DNA of 64,000 bases from Venatoribacter pacificus (GTDB taxonomy: Bacteria; Pseudomonadota; Gammaproteobacteria; Pseudomonadales; Oceanobacteraceae), in assembly GCF_025318105.1 (NCBI RefSeq), contig NZ_JAOANI010000028.1:605950-669949 (forward strand). The letters run 5' to 3'. How positions within the stretch are numbered: position 1 is the stretch's first letter; each line of letters opens with the position of its first letter. The position numbers and the translations under genes were made by a program. A model generated the notes under the pieces. The model ran no database searches. It was not told where the DNA came from and saw nothing but the letters and a program-made list of their open reading frames with translations. Of this stretch, positions 1 through 9,767 are shown piece by piece.

Positions 1-225
1 ATCGAAATCAGCGCGCTGATTCTGGTGGAGCGTGCCTCGCAAAAAGCCATTGTGATTGGTGATGGTGGTTATCGTATCAAGCAGATTGGTCAGGATGCCC
101 GTAAAGATATGGAGCTGCTGTTCGACTGCAAAGTCATGCTTAAGCTGTGGGTTAAAGTCAAAGCGGGCTGGTCCGACGACGAGCGCGCACTGCGCAGTCT
201 GGGTTACGACGACCGCATCGGCTAG
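1..225 (+). CDS. era: GTPase Era, C-terminal fragment (5' end outside window)
   Basis: The frame is open from base 1 and ends in TAG at 223-225, leaving about 74 residues of the end of Era. Era is an essential GTPase that binds the 3' end of 16S rRNA and helps mature the 30S subunit. The visible part is the end of the KH domain: the IVIGDGGYRIKQIG segment has the G-x-x-G-type RNA-binding loop, followed by the family ending LFDCKVMLKLWVKVKAGWSDDE. recO follows after 2 bases, matching the rnc-era-recO-pdxJ order of gammaproteobacteria. The GTPase domain lies upstream of the window. Identity is confident from the C-terminus plus gene order. Confidence 0.93.
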   Translation: MEISALILVERASQKAIVIGDGGYRIKQIGQDARKDMELLFDCKVMLKLWVKVKAGWSDDERALRSLGYDDRIG

Positions 226-227
226 CC

Positions 228-899
228 ATGAAAACGCTGTTTGTATTGCAGCGTCAGCCCCTGCGCGAGCAGGAATGGCTGCTGGATATTTTCAGCGCCG
301 GGCAGGGGCGGCTGAGTGTGGTGGCTGGCCGCACGCAACCCGCTGCCGATTTACACCAGCGCTATCAGGGCGACTGGGCTCATGCCGAAGACTGGCCACA
401 ACTGCGCGGACTGCGCAGTCTGCAGACCTATTCCCTGCAAGGCCGTAACCTGTATTGCGGTCTGTACCTCGCCGAATTACTGGTGCGCCTGCTGCCGCGC
501 CATGAAGCTCAGCCAGAGCTGTTTCTTACCTACGCCAAAACCCTCGAAGGCCTGCAAAACACCGAATTACCGGACCCCTGGTTGCGGCTGTTCGAATACC
601 AGTTACTGCAGGCACTGGGTTATGGTTTTTCCTGGCAGCAGGATCGTGAGGGACGCCCGATTACCGCCGAGGAGTCCTACCGCTTTATTGCCCGCGAAGG
701 TTTTGTACGGTCGGATGCGGCCGTGATCAGCCCAATAAAACCGCCATCGTTACCCGGTGAGTATTTACTCGAGCTTGGACAAGGCCGGGCTCAGCGGCCA
801 CAATGCTGGGCGGCGGCCAAACAGGTGTTACGCTGCGCACTGGAAGACCTGCTGGAGCGGCCACTGGTCAGCCGTGAGCTGTTTCAATCCGGAATGTAA
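228..899 (+). CDS. recO: DNA repair protein RecO
   Basis: RecO (223 aa) works with RecR to load RecA onto SSB-coated single-stranded DNA in the RecFOR gap-repair pathway. The N-terminus (FVLQRQPLREQEWLLDIFSAGQGRLSVVAGR) is the OB-fold typical of the family, and the helical C-terminal half contains LRLFEYQLLQALGY. The four-cysteine zinc motif of some RecO proteins is not seen, as is common in gammaproteobacteria. The ATG lies 2 bases after the era stop, so the genes are co-transcribed and probably translationally coupled. pdxJ follows 46 bases downstream. Confidence 0.93.
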   Translation: MKTLFVLQRQPLREQEWLLDIFSAGQGRLSVVAGRTQPAADLHQRYQGDWAHAEDWPQLRGLRSLQTYSLQGRNLYCGLYLAELLVRLLPRHEAQPELFLTYAKTLEGLQNTELPDPWLRLFEYQLLQALGYGFSWQQDREGRPITAEESYRFIAREGFVRSDAAVISPIKPPSLPGEYLLELGQGRAQRPQCWAAAKQVLRCALEDLLERPLVSRELFQSGM

Positions 900-945
900 C
901 TCAGCCCAATCTCTAAAAGCCCATTCAGACAAGAGGGAAGTCCCC

Positions 946-1692
946 GTGAAAAATGCTCAACGCGTCCTGCTGGGCGTCAATATCGACCACGTTGCCACCT
1001 TGCGTCAGGCGCGCGGCACCATTTATCCGGACCCGGTTCAGGCCGCATTTCTGGCCGAAGAAGCCGGTGCAGACGGCATCACCATTCACCCGCGTGAAGA
1101 TCGCCGCCATATTCAGACGCGTGACGTCTATGTGCTGGCGGAAACCTTATCCACGCGCATGAATCTGGAAATGGCCGTGACCGAGGCCATGCTCGAGCTG
1201 GCTGAAGAAATCTGCCCGCCCTGTACCTGTCTGGTGCCGGAAAAACGCGAAGAGCTGACCACCGAAGGCGGTCTGGATGTAATTGGTCAGGAAGCTCATA
1301 TCCGTGCAGCGGTGGCGCGACTGCAAGCCATTAACAGTGAAGTGTCGTTGTTTATCGACCCGGATTTCTCCCAGATTGATGCCACTCTGCGCGTTGGCGC
1401 ACCGGTGATTGAACTGCATACCGGACGCTACGCCGATGCCAAAACGGAAGCAGAGCAGCAGCTTGAGCTGAAGCGTATTCAGGACGCTGCTGCCTATGCG
1501 CACGAGCGCGGTCTGATTGTGAACGCCGGTCACGGTCTGCATTATCACAATGTCGAAGCGATTGCGGCGATCCCCAGCATGAATGAGCTTAACATCGGCC
1601 ACGCCATTGTTGCGCGGGCACTGTTCGTTGGCCTGAAAGAAGCGGTGCGCGAAATGCGTGACCTGCTGGCTGCGGCAACAAACCGCGGTTGA
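946..1692 (+). CDS. pdxJ: Pyridoxine 5'-phosphate synthase PdxJ
   Basis: PdxJ condenses 1-deoxyxylulose 5-phosphate with 3-amino-2-oxopropyl phosphate to make pyridoxine 5'-phosphate, the ring-closing step of DXP-dependent vitamin B6 synthesis. The TIM-barrel protein starts with the family signature LLGVNIDHVATLRQARG, then GADGITIHPREDRRHI and, near the end, VNAGHGLHYHNV, which carries phosphate-binding and catalytic residues. A GTG at 946 after AAGAGGGAAG gives 248 aa, the usual length; the frame stays open upstream into recO but that part has no family similarity. It is the third gene of the era-recO-pdxJ-acpS run. Confidence 0.95.
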   Translation: MKNAQRVLLGVNIDHVATLRQARGTIYPDPVQAAFLAEEAGADGITIHPREDRRHIQTRDVYVLAETLSTRMNLEMAVTEAMLELAEEICPPCTCLVPEKREELTTEGGLDVIGQEAHIRAAVARLQAINSEVSLFIDPDFSQIDATLRVGAPVIELHTGRYADAKTEAEQQLELKRIQDAAAYAHERGLIVNAGHGLHYHNVEAIAAIPSMNELNIGHAIVARALFVGLKEAVREMRDLLAAATNRG

Positions 1693-1704
1693 TGGTGGTT
1701 GATC

Positions 1705-2112
1705 ATGACGCAGGCTGAAGCCTTTCAGCAGGTGCCGGGGGTGATCGCCATCGGCACCGATCTGCTCGATAGCCGTCGCATCGAACAGGCGCTGGCGCGT
1801 CACGGTGAGCGCTTTGTGCAGCGTATTCTGACCCCTGCGGAGCAGGCGTTGTATCGCTCGCGGGCCAATCCGCTCAACTTTCTGGCCAAGCAATATGCGG
1901 CCAAAGAAGCACTGGCCAAAGCACTGGGCACCGGTATTGCCAAAGGCGTGGGGTTTCAGCAGCTGCAAGTGCTGCGCGATGATCTGGGCGCGCCGCACGT
2001 GCTGTTGCAGGGTGCCGCCGCCGAGCGCTTACAGGCTCTGGGCGGGCAGCGGGCGTTGGTGAGTTTGTCGGATGAGGGTGAGTGGATTCAGGCCTTTGCT
2101 TTGCTGAGCTAG
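1705..2112 (+). CDS. acpS: Holo-[acyl-carrier-protein] synthase AcpS
   Basis: AcpS transfers 4'-phosphopantetheine from CoA to apo-acyl carrier protein, switching on fatty acid synthesis. The IGTDLLDSRRIE motif near the N-terminus carries the magnesium-binding Asp, and FLAKQYAAKEALAKALGTGI holds the second conserved block with the catalytic Glu. At 135 aa from the ATG at 1705 it is slightly longer than the usual ~126 aa; a TTG two codons earlier is possible. It follows pdxJ by 12 bases, as in E. coli. It converges on the kinase gene on the other strand with a 2-base gap. Confidence 0.94.
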   Translation: MTQAEAFQQVPGVIAIGTDLLDSRRIEQALARHGERFVQRILTPAEQALYRSRANPLNFLAKQYAAKEALAKALGTGIAKGVGFQQLQVLRDDLGAPHVLLQGAAAERLQALGGQRALVSLSDEGEWIQAFALLS

Positions 2113-2114
2113 CG

Positions 2115-4955
2115 TCAGGCGTTGCTGACCAGAGTATGATCCGCCCGCTCGGCGGCCACGGTGATCAGTGTGGCTGACCAGTCATTGCTTTGCGCCCATT
2201 GTTGCAGGTTGGCAACATCTTCCACCAGTTGCCGCATCAATGCCGGTAACTCATTCTGTTTGTTGGCTTTCAAGGCTGTTTCAAAGGTTTCCAGAGTGCT
2301 GCGCAGACAAGGAACACCGCAGTAGCGTGTAGCGCCGTGAACCCGGTGCACACGTTCGAGCAGATTTTCCATATCCTCTTCTTCCCAGGCATCGACAATG
2401 TGCTGCATATCGTTGTGCAGCGAGTCGAGCAGCATGCGGAACATATCCTGGGCCAGATCGACTTTATGATTGGCGTGGCGCAGGGCTGTGGCGGCATCAA
2501 AGACCCACTCGCACTGGCTTTTCGATGGCGCTGGTGTTTCTGCCACTGCAGCTTGGCTGAGCGAACGATAACCGGTCCAGCGTTCAACGCAGGCCGACAG
2601 CTGTTCCTGACTGATGGGTTTGGTCTGGTAGTCGTTCATGCCGGCTTTAATCAATGCTTCTTTTTCATCGGCCATGGCATGAGCGGTGAGCGCGATAATC
2701 GGCAGTGAGCCTCGGCCCGGCAGCATGCGGATTTGCTCGGTGGCTTCCAGGCCATTCATGCCTGGCATCTGAATATCCATAAAAACCATATCGACAGCTT
2801 GCAGCTGCACGATATCAATGGCATCGCGACCATTGCTGGCGGCAATGACCCGGATTCCCAGTTCCTGTAATAACGTCACCACCAGTTTCAGGTTGGCGCT
2901 GTTATCGTCCACCGCCAGTACGCAGGGGGGCTCGCGTAAAGGGAGGGTTCCTGGCGCTGCCGGATTGTGATCAGAGGCTTCGCTGGTGTCCTTGCCAAGA
3001 GCACGGCGCAGCGCCTGATACAAGCGCTGATGCAGAAATGGCTGACTGATACTGAGGCTGGCGCCCTGTTGTTTGAGCTGGTCGAGATGCTCGTGGCTGA
3101 CACTGTCGATCAGCGTGATCAGTGGCAGCTGATATTGCGTTAACTGCTGCATAAACAGCCGTTGTTGCGGGTCGTTAATGTGTTGACGGCTGACGGCAAC
3201 AATCAGCGCCTGCAGGTTGTGTTCGTTATTGGTCAGCAATTCCAGCAGCTGCTGGCGGTTCTCACAGTCGTGATGTTCGACCTGCCATTGATTGAGCAGC
3301 GCGCCGGTATTCATCCGGTTGAGTAACGAGGGTTCCAGCAGGGCGACCTGATAGCCACTTAACGCTGGCGGCTGGTTGGTTACCTGCGTCTCGGCTACAC
3401 CGACTTTGATATGGAAACTGAACGTCGAGCCACGGCCCTCATGGCTGCTGACCAGAATTTCACCGTGCATGGCTTCAACCAATGCGCGGGAGATAATCAG
3501 TCCCAGCCCGGTGCCGCCAAACTGGCGTGCGGTGCTGGCATCCGCCTGGGTAAAGGCGGTAAATATTTTGCTGATCTGGGCGTCGGTCATGCCGATACCG
3601 GAATCCTGAATTTCAAACTTGATGCTGGCGCGGTTATCGCCCTGGTTAATCAGCGATGCACGCACACTGACGTTGCCGCGTTCGGTAAATTTAATAGCGT
3701 TGTTGATCAGGTTGGTCAGCACCTGCTTCAGACGTAACGGGTCGCCTTCAACCTGCAGCGGTACGTCAGAATAAATCAGATGGTTCAGTTCCAGGCCTTT
3801 GTTAAAGGCTTCGGGGGCCAGTACCGTGAGTACGTCTTCCACAACGTCACGCAGATTGAAGCTGGTGTGTTCAATAATGAGTTTACCGGCATCAATCTTA
3901 GACAGATCAAGGATATCGTTGATGATGTTCAGCAGATCGCCGGAGGACTTACGGATGGTATCCAGATAGTCGGCCTGGCGCTCATCAACCCGGGTGCGCA
4001 CCAGCAGGTCACTGAAACCGATAATGCCATTAAGCGGGGTGCGGATTTCATGGCTGACGTTGGCCAGAAACTCGGATTTCATGCGGCTGGCTTCCAGTGC
4101 TTCTTTACGGCCGATGGCCAGCTCCCGGTTACGGATCTCCATTTCATCCAGGGTTTCCTGCAGATCCTGTGTTGCCTGCTCCAGATTGTGTTGGTGTTCT
4201 GTATTGACGCGTTGCAACGCGCTGGCCATCGCATTGATACCGGAAGCCAGTTGCTGGAATTCGCCACCACTGTTGATATGAACACGGCTTTCGAGCTTGC
4301 CGTCTTCTAAATCGCCAATGGCTTTAACAATGTTGCTCATCGGTTCCGACACCTGACGGCTGAGGCGGATAGCAACAAAGGTACAGGTCAGCAGAGCCAG
4401 CAGGATGACGCTCAGAGAGGAGGCAATATGCTGATAGCGCATCAGCTGGGTATTGGCATTCGACAGCTCCAGCTCGGCCCAGCCCAGCAGTTTGATCTGG
4501 CGGCTTTCCTCAGCATAAAACTGATCAGACAGCTGGTCAGGAATGACCAGGTTCTGGGCAAAAATCGGCGCGCGGACACGCACCGAGCCTTCGGTGCGCA
4601 GCAGTTGTAGCTGGTTATCCTGCAGCTCGGCTGAGCCAATACGTTCGGTCAGCATCTTCGGGCCGGAGTGGGCAAGGATCTCTACATCCTGGTTATAAAT
4701 ACTGACCGAGCGGACGTCTTTTTCTTCCAGCATATTGTTGGCGATGTTTTGCAGGATGCCGACATTGCCGGTCATGACACCGTATTCGCAGGTAGGAGCC
4801 AGCTGTTTGGCCATCGCCAGTGAACGCTGATCGAGTAAGTCATTCAGGTCGCGCGCACGCTCGGCCATAAAGAAAATACCCAGCACCACCGAGACGATAA
4901 CGCCGGGCAGTAAGGCCAGAAACAGAATACGGCTCTGGATGGTCCAGTTTTTCAT
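2115..4955 (-). CDS. BarA/GacS-type hybrid sensor histidine kinase
   Basis: Tripartite hybrid kinase (946 aa from the ATG at 4955; a GTG two codons upstream is less likely). Order: N-terminal membrane helix (~8-28), a sensor region, a second helix (~180-200), HAMP, coiled linker, HisKA with the H-box EFLANVSHEIRTPLNG, HATPase with N, G1 and G2 boxes (NLINNAIKF, IQDSGIGM, FGGTGLGL), a receiver domain with VDDNSANLKLV and phospho-acceptor Asp in VFMDIQMPGMNG, and a C-terminal Hpt domain with VHRVHGATRYCG. This is the BarA/GacS layout, and those kinases drive UvrY/GacA and Csr/Rsm small RNAs. A second, degenerate receiver-like stretch lies between HATPase and REC. It is a lone gene converging on acpS; the GacS assignment rests on architecture. 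Confidence 0.88.
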   Translation of the reverse strand: MKNWTIQSRILFLALLPGVIVSVVLGIFFMAERARDLNDLLDQRSLAMAKQLAPTCEYGVMTGNVGILQNIANNMLEEKDVRSVSIYNQDVEILAHSGPKMLTERIGSAELQDNQLQLLRTEGSVRVRAPIFAQNLVIPDQLSDQFYAEESRQIKLLGWAELELSNANTQLMRYQHIASSLSVILLALLTCTFVAIRLSRQVSEPMSNIVKAIGDLEDGKLESRVHINSGGEFQQLASGINAMASALQRVNTEHQHNLEQATQDLQETLDEMEIRNRELAIGRKEALEASRMKSEFLANVSHEIRTPLNGIIGFSDLLVRTRVDERQADYLDTIRKSSGDLLNIINDILDLSKIDAGKLIIEHTSFNLRDVVEDVLTVLAPEAFNKGLELNHLIYSDVPLQVEGDPLRLKQVLTNLINNAIKFTERGNVSVRASLINQGDNRASIKFEIQDSGIGMTDAQISKIFTAFTQADASTARQFGGTGLGLIISRALVEAMHGEILVSSHEGRGSTFSFHIKVGVAETQVTNQPPALSGYQVALLEPSLLNRMNTGALLNQWQVEHHDCENRQQLLELLTNNEHNLQALIVAVSRQHINDPQQRLFMQQLTQYQLPLITLIDSVSHEHLDQLKQQGASLSISQPFLHQRLYQALRRALGKDTSEASDHNPAAPGTLPLREPPCVLAVDDNSANLKLVVTLLQELGIRVIAASNGRDAIDIVQLQAVDMVFMDIQMPGMNGLEATEQIRMLPGRGSLPIIALTAHAMADEKEALIKAGMNDYQTKPISQEQLSACVERWTGYRSLSQAAVAETPAPSKSQCEWVFDAATALRHANHKVDLAQDMFRMLLDSLHNDMQHIVDAWEEEDMENLLERVHRVHGATRYCGVPCLRSTLETFETALKANKQNELPALMRQLVEDVANLQQWAQSNDWSATLITVAAERADHTLVSNA

Positions 4956-5135
4956 GCACACAACTTAAAGAAAGATAAAGCCGTAGAGTAAAGGGCGCGC
5001 CGGATGGGTGCAATCGCAGCCTTCAATGCGGCTTGTTGGTCTGCACTGCGATATAACGAAATCACCAATTGATATTACGTTCAGGTGAGGTGCAAAGGTA
5101 AACTACGCGCTCTTTGGTTATAAGTAGAGATCGCC

Positions 5136-6038
5136 GTGACCGATATTCAGTACCCGACCATCGCCGATTGTGTGGGCAATACACCGCTGGTGCGTCTGCA
5201 GCGTCTGTTGCCAGCCGACAGCAGCAACACCATTCTGCTCAAGCTGGAAGGTAATAATCCGGCCGGATCGGTAAAAGATCGCCCGGCATTATCGATGATT
5301 GAGTGTGCGCAGCAGCGCGGTGATATTCAGCCCGGTGATACCTTAATTGAAGCCACCAGTGGCAATACCGGTATCGCGCTGGCGATGGCGGCTGCCATTA
5401 AAGGCTACCGCATGATTCTGATTATGCCTGACAGCGCCACCATGGAACGGCGCTGGGCGATGGAGGCCTATGGTGCTGAGTTGATCCTGGTCGACAGCGG
5501 CATGGAAGGCGCGCGCGATCTGGCGTTGGCGATGGAGGCCCGTGGTGAAGGCAAGGTGCTGAATCAGTTCGGCAACGGCGACAACCCTGAAGCGCATTAT
5601 CACAGCACCGGGCCGGAAATCTGGGCGCAGACCGGCGGGCGCATCACCCACTTTGTCAGCTCGATGGGTACCACGGGAACCATTATGGGAACCTCGCGTT
5701 ACCTGAAGGAACAGAATCCGGCAGTACAGATTGTTGGTCTGCAGCCGGCGGATGGTGCCGCCATTCCCGGAATCCGTCGCTGGCCGGTGGAATATCTGCC
5801 GACTATCTATGATGCCCGTCAGGTGGATCTGGTGATGGATATCAGCCAACAGGAAGCCGAACACTGCATGCGTGAGCTGGCACGGCGCGAAGGTATCTTC
5901 TGCGGCGTTTCTTCTGGCGGATCGGTGGCCGGTGCTTTGCGTCTGGCACAAACGCTGGAAAACGCGACCATCGTGGCCATTATCTGTGACCGCGGTGACC
6001 GTTACCTGTCTTCCGGTGTTTTCGCCCCGCAGGCCTGA
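5136..6038 (+). CDS. cysM: Cysteine synthase B (O-acetylserine sulfhydrylase)
   Basis: PLP-dependent enzyme making cysteine from O-acetylserine and sulfide or thiosulfate. The PLP lysine is in NNPAGSVKDRPA, the substrate loop is EATSGNTGIALA, the phosphate-binding glycine loop is SSMGTTGTIMGTSRYL, and the late SSGGSVAGAL motif matches the family. MERRWAMEAYGAEL is typical of CysM rather than CysK. The start is GTG at 5136; 300 aa is the usual length. It opens a cysM-rlmD-relA-mazG run as in Pseudomonas. Its substrate would come from CysE encoded at 28851. Confidence 0.93.
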   Translation: MTDIQYPTIADCVGNTPLVRLQRLLPADSSNTILLKLEGNNPAGSVKDRPALSMIECAQQRGDIQPGDTLIEATSGNTGIALAMAAAIKGYRMILIMPDSATMERRWAMEAYGAELILVDSGMEGARDLALAMEARGEGKVLNQFGNGDNPEAHYHSTGPEIWAQTGGRITHFVSSMGTTGTIMGTSRYLKEQNPAVQIVGLQPADGAAIPGIRRWPVEYLPTIYDARQVDLVMDISQQEAEHCMRELARREGIFCGVSSGGSVAGALRLAQTLENATIVAIICDRGDRYLSSGVFAPQA

Positions 6039-6193
6039 TCGTGTTTGTCGGTGGCTGCTGCATATCAGCCACCGGACGCTGTATTTGTTCCTTCTCAGCC
6101 CTTGAATATCCCCCACTTTGCCCCAATCTTGTGCGCCAGATGCCACGTCGTGCTGCTGTGCATGATACTGGCTGGTCATTAAAGGAGTGCCTG

Positions 6194-7525
6194 GTGAAAC
6201 CAGCAGATAAACAACGGCGCCTGACGCTGTCGGTGGATAACCTGACCTCGGAAGGGGAAGGGGTGGCGCGGCTGGGTCGCGATGTCTATTTCGTTCCCGG
6301 TGCTTTGCCCGGCGAAGAAGCCGAAGTGGTGCTCGATGGCCGCCGCCGCAAGGTGTGGCAGACCCGTTTGCTGAACCTGATCAAAACCTCCCCCGATCGC
6401 GTAACCCCCGACTGTCCGCATTACCAACGTTGTGGTGGCTGTGACCTGCAGCACCTGGCCTATGACGCGCAGGTGGCTTTTAAGCAGGAACGCGTGGCGC
6501 GTGAGCTGAGCCGTCAGGGCGTTGAGGTGCCAGAGTGGTCGGCGCCGATTGTGGCGGAGCCCTGGCACTATCGCCGCAAAGCGCGCCTCGGTGTGCGTTA
6601 TAGCAAAGACAGCCGCGAGAACTTTGTTGGCTTCCGCGAAGCCTCGTCTGCGCATATCAGCAATGTTGACCGTTGTCTGGTGCTGCCCGAACACCCGGCC
6701 CTCGACTGGGCAGCCTGGCGTGAACAGATTAACCGCCTTGATGCTCGGGCAGTCATTACCCAGATTGAAGCCATTGCCGCCGATAACGCGCTGGCACTGG
6801 TATTGCGCATTCTGAAACCTTTATCGCCGGGCGATGAGAAAAAACTGTGCAGCTTTGCCGCCGGGCTCAATATGGATGGCCTGCTGCCGTTACAGCTGTG
6901 GCTGAAAAGCGAACGCGATGCGCCGGCGCAGCTGCTGTGGCCAGAACAGGCTGAGCCTTTGCATCATCAGGTTGATGATCTGGCACTGCGGCTGGAACTC
7001 AGCGACTTTGTGCAGGTCAATGGCGCGGTCAATCGTGCCATGGTGCAGCAGGCGCTGCACTGGCTGCAGCCCGGTGCTGATGAAGTGATCTGGGATCTGT
7101 TTGCCGGTCATGGCAACTTCAGTATGCCGCTGGCGAAACGCTCGCAGCAGGTACTGGCGGTGGAGGTAGAGCAAAGTATGGTAGACAGTCTGGCCGCACA
7201 GGCGTCCAATCTGGCCTTACCTTTGCAAGCGATTCAGGCCGATTTAAGCGGCGCGGGCGGATTGGCTGATTTGCCCGAGCCTGATGCCGTGCTGCTCGAC
7301 CCGCCACGGGCGGGGGCCGCCGGCGTTATGAACGAACTTATTGCGCGTCGGGTACCACGTATTCTGTACGTATCCTGTGATGCGGCGACTCTGGCACGGG
7401 ATCTTAATGTGCTGGCGGCGGCCGGTTATCAGGTCCGGCAGGCGGGAATCATGGATATGTTTCCGCAGACACACCATGTAGAAACCATGGTATTACTGGA
7501 AAGAAAGGCTAAACGTCATGGTTAA
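6194..7525 (+). CDS. rlmD: 23S rRNA (uracil-1939-C5)-methyltransferase RlmD
   Basis: RlmD methylates U1939 of 23S rRNA using S-adenosylmethionine. The N-terminal TRAM domain includes LTSEGEGVARLGRDVYFVPG. A Fe-S-type cysteine cluster is visible in CPHYQRCGGCDLQH. The SAM domain has WDLFAGHGNFSMPLA, then DPPRAGA, and the catalytic cysteine lies in ILYVSCDAATLARDL. GTG at 6194 is chosen because AAAGGAG ends 6 bases upstream and the protein (443 aa) then matches the family length; the upstream open stretch is low-similarity and Cys-rich. The 3' end overlaps relA by 8 bases, implying coupling. Confidence 0.93.
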   Translation: MKPADKQRRLTLSVDNLTSEGEGVARLGRDVYFVPGALPGEEAEVVLDGRRRKVWQTRLLNLIKTSPDRVTPDCPHYQRCGGCDLQHLAYDAQVAFKQERVARELSRQGVEVPEWSAPIVAEPWHYRRKARLGVRYSKDSRENFVGFREASSAHISNVDRCLVLPEHPALDWAAWREQINRLDARAVITQIEAIAADNALALVLRILKPLSPGDEKKLCSFAAGLNMDGLLPLQLWLKSERDAPAQLLWPEQAEPLHHQVDDLALRLELSDFVQVNGAVNRAMVQQALHWLQPGADEVIWDLFAGHGNFSMPLAKRSQQVLAVEVEQSMVDSLAAQASNLALPLQAIQADLSGAGGLADLPEPDAVLLDPPRAGAAGVMNELIARRVPRILYVSCDAATLARDLNVLAAAGYQVRQAGIMDMFPQTHHVETMVLLERKAKRHG

Positions 7526-9767
7526 GGTCAGAGATGATCATCCGTTGTTACATGATGGATCGCTCGATGTTTCACGTTGGCTGGACAGTATCCAGCAGGC
7601 GTACGATGTAAAAGACCCGGAAACACTCGGGCGTGCCCTGACACTGGCCAAACAGTTGTCAGATGAAGCCATTGTGAACCGTACCTACTGGTCGATCGAC
7701 AGTGTGCAGATGGGTATTGAGATGGCGCAGATTCTGCTCGATCTGCGTCTGGATACCGAATCGCTGGTGGCTGCCATTCTGTACCGTGCGGTGCGTGAAG
7801 GCCGGTTGGCGTTGCAACGGGTCGAGCGCGATTTCGGCGCCGAAGTGGCCAAGCTGATCGAAGGCGTGCTGCGCATGGCGGCGATCAGCGCAATCCAGAA
7901 CTCCCGTGATGAAGTGGTGCTGGGCCAGCGTCAGGCGCAGGTTGAGAACCTGCGTAAAATGCTGGTGGCGATGATCGATGATGTACGTGTGGCGCTGATC
8001 AAGCTGGCTGAGCGGACCTCGGCCATCCGGGCGGTAAAAGATGGCCCGGAAGACAAACGCCGCAAGGTCGCCGAAGAAGTCTTCAATATCTACGCGCCGC
8101 TGGCCCATCGTCTGGGTATTGGTCATCTGAAGTGGGAGCTTGAGGATCTGGCGTTCCGCTATATGCAGCCGGAAGCCTATAAGAAGATTGCCGGCCTGCT
8201 GGATGAAAAGCGCCTTGCCCGTCAGGACTATATCGAAACCGTGGTACAGCGCCTGCGCGATGACCTGCTGGGTGCCGGTATCAAATGCGACGTCTACGGC
8301 CGCGCCAAACATATCTACAGCATCTGGCGGAAGATGAGCCGTAAGAATCTCGATTTCTCGCAGATTTACGATATCCGCGCGGTGCGTATTCTGGTGCCGG
8401 AGCTGCGTGATTGTTACGCCGCACTGGGGATTGTGCATACGCTCTGGCGTCATATTCCCAACGAGTTTGATGACTACATCGCGAATCCGAAAGAGAACGG
8501 TTACCGCTCGCTGCATACCGCGGTTGTGGGTCCGGAAGGCAAGGTGCTGGAAGTTCAGATCCGAACCCACAATATGCACGAAGATGCCGAGCTGGGCGTC
8601 TGTGCGCACTGGCTTTATAAGGGCACCGACACCAGCGCCAAAGATCAGGGCTATGAACAGAAAATCGCCTGGTTGCGGCAGGTACTAGAATGGCACGAAG
8701 AGCTGGACGATTTACCGGAGCTGGTGGGTGAGTTACGGGCTGACATCAACCCTGATCGTATCTACGTCTTTACACCGGAAGGTCATGTGGTCGATTTGCC
8801 GCCACGCGCTACACCGGTGGATTTTGCCTATCGCGTGCACACCGAAGTCGGTAATAAGTGCCGTGGTTCGAAAGTGAATGGCCGTATCGTACCGCTGACC
8901 TATTTGCTGAAAAATGGCGAACAGGTCGAGATTCTGACCAACGCCAATGCGCACCCGAGCCGCGACTGGCTGTATCCGGAATCCGGTTATATTCACACCA
9001 CCCGTGCGCGCGCCAAAGTGGCGCACTGGTTTAAGCTGCAGGCGCGCGATCAGAATATCGATGAAGGCCGCCAGCTGGTATTGCGCGAACTGGATCGCCT
9101 TGATCTGGTAAACGAACCGCTGACCGATGTTGCCAAAGACATGAACATGAAGTCGGTCGACGATATGTTTGCTGCTGTGGGGGCCGGTGATCTGCGCGTC
9201 GGCCAGATTGTGCACACCGTGCTGAAAAAGTCCGATGCCGGCAACAGTCAGCAGGAGCTGCCGCTGTCGCGCAAACCGGAGCACGCAGAGCGTAATACCA
9301 AAGCGGACGACATTTATATCGACGGTGTCGGCAATCTGTTAACCCAGTTGGCTCAATGCTGCCAGCCGGTACCGGGTGACGATATCCGCGGTTATATCAC
9401 CGTTGGCCGTGGTGTCACGGTGCATCGCAGTGATTGCGACAACCTGCTGCACCTTGAAGCGGTAGAGCCGCAACGCTTGTTGCAGGTGAGCTGGGGGAAT
9501 AAGCCGAACAGCACGTATCCGGTGGATATGCTCATTCAGGCATACGACCGCACCGGTCTGCTGCGTGATGTCAGCTCGGTGCTGGCTAACGAACGCATCA
9601 ATGTGATATCGGTGAATACCCAGTCCAATCAGGGCGAAAATACCGCCAATATGCAGCTGACCGTTGAAGTGGAAAGCCTGGAACGCTTTGCCCGGCTGAT
9701 GAGTAAAATTGCTCAGCTGCCTAACGTCGTATCCGCCCGCCGGGTGCGTGGAGGTCATGGTTCATGA
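7518..9767 (+). CDS. relA: GTP pyrophosphokinase RelA, (p)ppGpp synthetase I
   Basis: Ribosome-associated RelA makes (p)ppGpp when uncharged tRNA occupies the A site. The N-terminal HD-like domain lacks the His-Asp hydrolase motif (AILYRAVREGRLALQRVERDFG), as expected for a synthetase-only RelA. The synthetase domain has YDIRAVRILV and NGYRSLHTAVVGPEGK. Then come a TGS domain (DRIYVFTPEGHVVDLP), a helical domain, the zinc-finger region with LAQCCQPVPGD, and a C-terminal ACT/RRM domain (DRTGLLRDVSSVLANE). The 749-aa length is typical (E. coli 744). It overlaps rlmD by 8 bases and mazG by 4. Confidence 0.96.
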   Translation: MVKVRDDHPLLHDGSLDVSRWLDSIQQAYDVKDPETLGRALTLAKQLSDEAIVNRTYWSIDSVQMGIEMAQILLDLRLDTESLVAAILYRAVREGRLALQRVERDFGAEVAKLIEGVLRMAAISAIQNSRDEVVLGQRQAQVENLRKMLVAMIDDVRVALIKLAERTSAIRAVKDGPEDKRRKVAEEVFNIYAPLAHRLGIGHLKWELEDLAFRYMQPEAYKKIAGLLDEKRLARQDYIETVVQRLRDDLLGAGIKCDVYGRAKHIYSIWRKMSRKNLDFSQIYDIRAVRILVPELRDCYAALGIVHTLWRHIPNEFDDYIANPKENGYRSLHTAVVGPEGKVLEVQIRTHNMHEDAELGVCAHWLYKGTDTSAKDQGYEQKIAWLRQVLEWHEELDDLPELVGELRADINPDRIYVFTPEGHVVDLPPRATPVDFAYRVHTEVGNKCRGSKVNGRIVPLTYLLKNGEQVEILTNANAHPSRDWLYPESGYIHTTRARAKVAHWFKLQARDQNIDEGRQLVLRELDRLDLVNEPLTDVAKDMNMKSVDDMFAAVGAGDLRVGQIVHTVLKKSDAGNSQQELPLSRKPEHAERNTKADDIYIDGVGNLLTQLAQCCQPVPGDDIRGYITVGRGVTVHRSDCDNLLHLEAVEPQRLLQVSWGNKPNSTYPVDMLIQAYDRTGLLRDVSSVLANERINVISVNTQSNQGENTANMQLTVEVESLERFARLMSKIAQLPNVVSARRVRGGHGS

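Noticed and set aside
5343..6179. Long minus-strand open frame opposite cysM
   Set aside because: It is antisense to a clear cysM, has no ribosome site and shows no family features.
7659..8609. 316-codon minus-strand frame opposite relA
   Set aside because: A shadow of the GC-rich relA coding frame; the product is His/Gln-rich and unlike any family.
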